A stretch of DNA of 39,379 bases from Mikrocytos mackini (lineage: Eukaryota > Endomyxa > Ascetosporea > Mikrocytida > Mikrocytiidae). Shown piece by piece: positions 37,305 through 39,379 of the stretch; the stretch's first letter is position 1, and each line of letters begins with the position of its first letter. The stretch lies in the NCBI GenBank assembly GCA_030180075.1, contig JASNJN010000210.1:1-39379 (forward strand), in the 5' to 3' direction. The notes beneath the pieces were generated by a model. That model was not told the origin of the DNA. It made no database searches and saw only the letters and a list, made by a program, of their open reading frames with translations. The translations under genes were made by a program, and so were the position numbers.

Positions 37305-38787
37305 GGGTATCGCCGCAGAGTGCAACATGAGCTCAGGATGGAGGCGAAGAGCCCAAGGTTGCAACAACTAGCACGACAAGGGCTCCACATTCCTCCCGGC
37401 CTTCAAAACTCCCTTAACCCAACCTCTGCCTGGTCCCCTATTAGGAAGATAATAAAGCCAGATGGGGAACCATGTTGGTCTGTCCCGTAGTTACCGCTTT
37501 AACGCGGGGTCGCAAGGCCCACAATAAAAAGACGGGCCCCGAATCAATTCATGATTCCCTGGCCACAGGACCGGCAAACCGCCCAAAGGGAAGGTGAACC
37601 ATGAATACCAGTTCTCAACGAGAAGATGGTAGAGCTTTGCGACAACCCCTTGGGCTCATCGCATAGACCTAAAGGTCTCCGTTTTATTTTACCCTTGGTG
37701 AATAAACGGAGTGGTATCACTAGATACCACAGCGACCTGGTAAATAATACCCCAGTCATCTGGCCATTCCTTACGGGCTGAAAACCAAAGGGGGAAGAAT
37801 TGGCGAAAGTAAGTGATTTTGACCGACTGATCTAGAAACCCTTTAAGGGTTATCACATGACCTTAAACCGACACTTGGGAACCAGGATTAGGCTAGGGAG
37901 ATCCAAAGTAAACCGCCAGGTTGAAATAGAATCCATTGGTTTCACAGGGAAAGGCTGATGTGACTAGAGTTTCCAATTACCGGGTCTGTAAAACTATACC
38001 GGTTTCCGAATTTAGCTTCGGTAACCGGTATTCCGTTCCATTGAGATAATATACAAAATACCAAGGAAATTTGAAATAATTCAATTTAAAATGGAAATTT
38101 TCACCTAATTTACCTTTATAATCCCAACCAAACACATTTATGGCATATAATGTTACAAAACATAATTATTAGTAAAAGTAAAAGGTGGAAAAGTTAGTAT
38201 GTTTATATAGTATCTTATGTTAAAATAACTGAACAAGGTTTCCATAATGTAACATTTTATTCATATTATTATAATTTTTATTTCCTATTGCGTTTCTGCA
38301 ATTTTACTTATACACTCCTTTAATATTATAGTATTGATAAAAGGAATTAAAAATAACCGACTAAAATTCCTATTATTGTAAAAAAACTTCAATATGAATT
38401 GACCTTGTTTATTCGTATTAAATGACTATCTCCATGTTAAAAAATAAATTCCATCATCTTTATAGCTCAACATTCAAAATTAAATTTAAAAAACATCATC
38501 TGCAAATTCATGCTTGAAATACTAATAAAATAAAACGATATTCATGCATATTTTATTTCAAAGAATTTATAATTATAATTACCGGTATTATTTCCTAAAT
38601 AATCGAAAACGGTATTGCTAAAATACCGGTATTTCGGTATATACCGGTATTGATTTTGGAAACTCTAGATGTGACCAGGCGATATCGCCTCAATAAATAA
38701 TCATTAGTTGTTGGTTTAAAAGGGTCTCTCACGGTAAGGTACATGAATATTCATAATATATTGAACCAATACTAATCATTGTCCGGT
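37305..38787 (+). mobile_element. GC-rich retroelement-like 3' end, interrupted by a MITE
   Basis: Composition switches sharply from AT-rich to GC-rich at about 37305. An ORF tail of about 61 codons (RRRVQHELRMEAKSPRLQQL, ending DGEPCWSVP) stops at 37490, followed by about 470 bp of GC-rich non-coding sequence. This fits the 5'-truncated 3' end of a non-LTR retrotransposon, but I could not match the peptide to a known family. A 703-bp MITE was inserted at 37965. The element resumes after it at 38676 and fades by about 38787. Confidence 0.5.
37965..38667. mobile_element. hAT-type MITE, family C
   Basis: A 703-bp non-coding AT-rich element, TAGAGTTTCCAA to the inverted TTGGAAACTCTA, with the exact 8-bp target duplication GATGTGAC at 37957-37964 and 38668-38675. 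Near both ends short palindromes of the type TACCGGTA recur, likely subterminal binding repeats. Confidence 0.9.
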
Positions 38788-39014
38788 TATNGTTTCAATG
38801 GTTAAATTAAATAAAATAATAATAAAAATAACAATAACAATAACCATTGCAAAGGATAATTATAATATTAATTTGTCTGTACCTGATCTGATATATAAAT
38901 AAATGATATATCAGATCAGGTAAAGACAAATTAATATTATAATTATCCTTTGCAATGGTTATTGTTATTGTTATTTTTATTATTATTTTATTTAATTTAA
39001 CCATTGAAACCATA
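38788..39014. mobile_element. Foldback MITE with 109-bp arms
   Basis: Arms 38788-38896 and 38906-39014 are near-perfect inverted copies around a 9-base loop. The sequence would form one long hairpin. The ends TATGGTTTCAATGG/CCATTGAAACCATA allow a TA duplication, consistent with a Tc1/mariner-type MITE. One base (38791) is undetermined. The minus-strand ORF inside is a by-product of the AT-rich repeat. Confidence 0.85.
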
Positions 39015-39379
39015 GATGGGCATTTTTAGCCAGTCATTCGCTAAATAGTTTTCGAGGTTAAAAAGTTTTTTGGCAAAATGGAGGATCTACCAATTTTCAT
39101 TTTTTGGCAAATCGGCGATTTCGTCAAAAAATAAAATTTGCGGAAAACTATTTTTGCCAGTCAATTGATCTTTGAATGAAAAATCGTGTTTTTAGAAGTG
39201 ATAACTTCAAAGAGTAAAAACACCATTTTTGTTTAACAACATCTTTCACAAGATCTGGTGTGTGCAATAGTACCTATTCCCTACGCGTTATACATATATT
39301 AAGTTTTGAAAACTTTTGCTAAAACACAGGATTGACTAATTTTAGTGTAAAAACTCCTAAAAAGACTAGAAAGACTAGA
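39015..39379. other. AT-rich tail of the window
   Basis: No gene recognised. TTTTTTGGCAAAATGG-type and inverted TTTTTGGCAAATC-like stretches suggest another repeat that continues beyond the window. Confidence 0.35.

Overview
The window looks like a contig from a transposon-rich microsporidian (a parasitic relative of fungi). Four things point that way. The genes lack introns. The conserved core genes sit only tens of bases apart. The sequence is strongly AT-rich. Most core genes carry an AAATTT-type element a few bases to a few tens of bases before the ATG, which is a known microsporidian translation/transcription-start signal. The genus is not determined; a large, repeat-rich genome is implied. 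Scattered N bases show it is a draft assembly.

Left flank (1-9.8 kb) is mobile DNA. It holds the 3' part of an R2/NeSL-type non-LTR retrotransposon and a broken Tc1/mariner transposase. A truncated AAA-ATPase-like gene comes next, then a complete Mutator-like element (3974-7844) with 536-bp inverted repeats. The transposase gene of that element is cut by a 200-bp hAT-type MITE. A 1.74-kb palindrome (7850-9590) and a second MITE follow, and this MITE supplies the stop codon of the neighbouring gene.

Core gene island (9.8-27.0 kb). In order it encodes a secreted protein (-), a monoglyceride-lipase-like hydrolase (+), the alpha subunit of phenylalanyl-tRNA synthetase (+), an EF-hand protein (+), a cytosolic-type malate dehydrogenase (-), a possible CBP80-like protein (+), a helical-repeat protein (-), a secreted Lys/Asn-rich protein (+), an FANCM/Mph1 DNA helicase (-), a BRE1-like RING E3 ligase (-) and a membrane-anchored surface protein (+). 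The only large gap in the island is 19.5-20.6 kb. These are mostly housekeeping functions with no operon logic; MPH1 and BRE1 both bear on DNA repair or chromatin.

Right flank (27-39.4 kb) is decayed mobile DNA. A degenerate Helitron (27.5-30.0 kb) is followed by a pogo-type MITE, two more copies of the hAT-type MITE, and three diverged copies of an unrecognised repeat with a GC-rich core (31.5-35.0 kb). A small gene-derived patch (35.15-36.14 kb) carries a decayed MRE11 N-terminus, a 59-residue ORF and a cut-off P-loop ATPase, and lies between inverted copies of another repeat. A GC-rich retroelement-like tail with a 703-bp MITE inside it and a 109-bp-arm foldback element close the window.

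The best results are insertion histories that can be read base by base: exact 8-bp target duplications, restored reading frames, and a host gene whose end was rewritten by a MITE.
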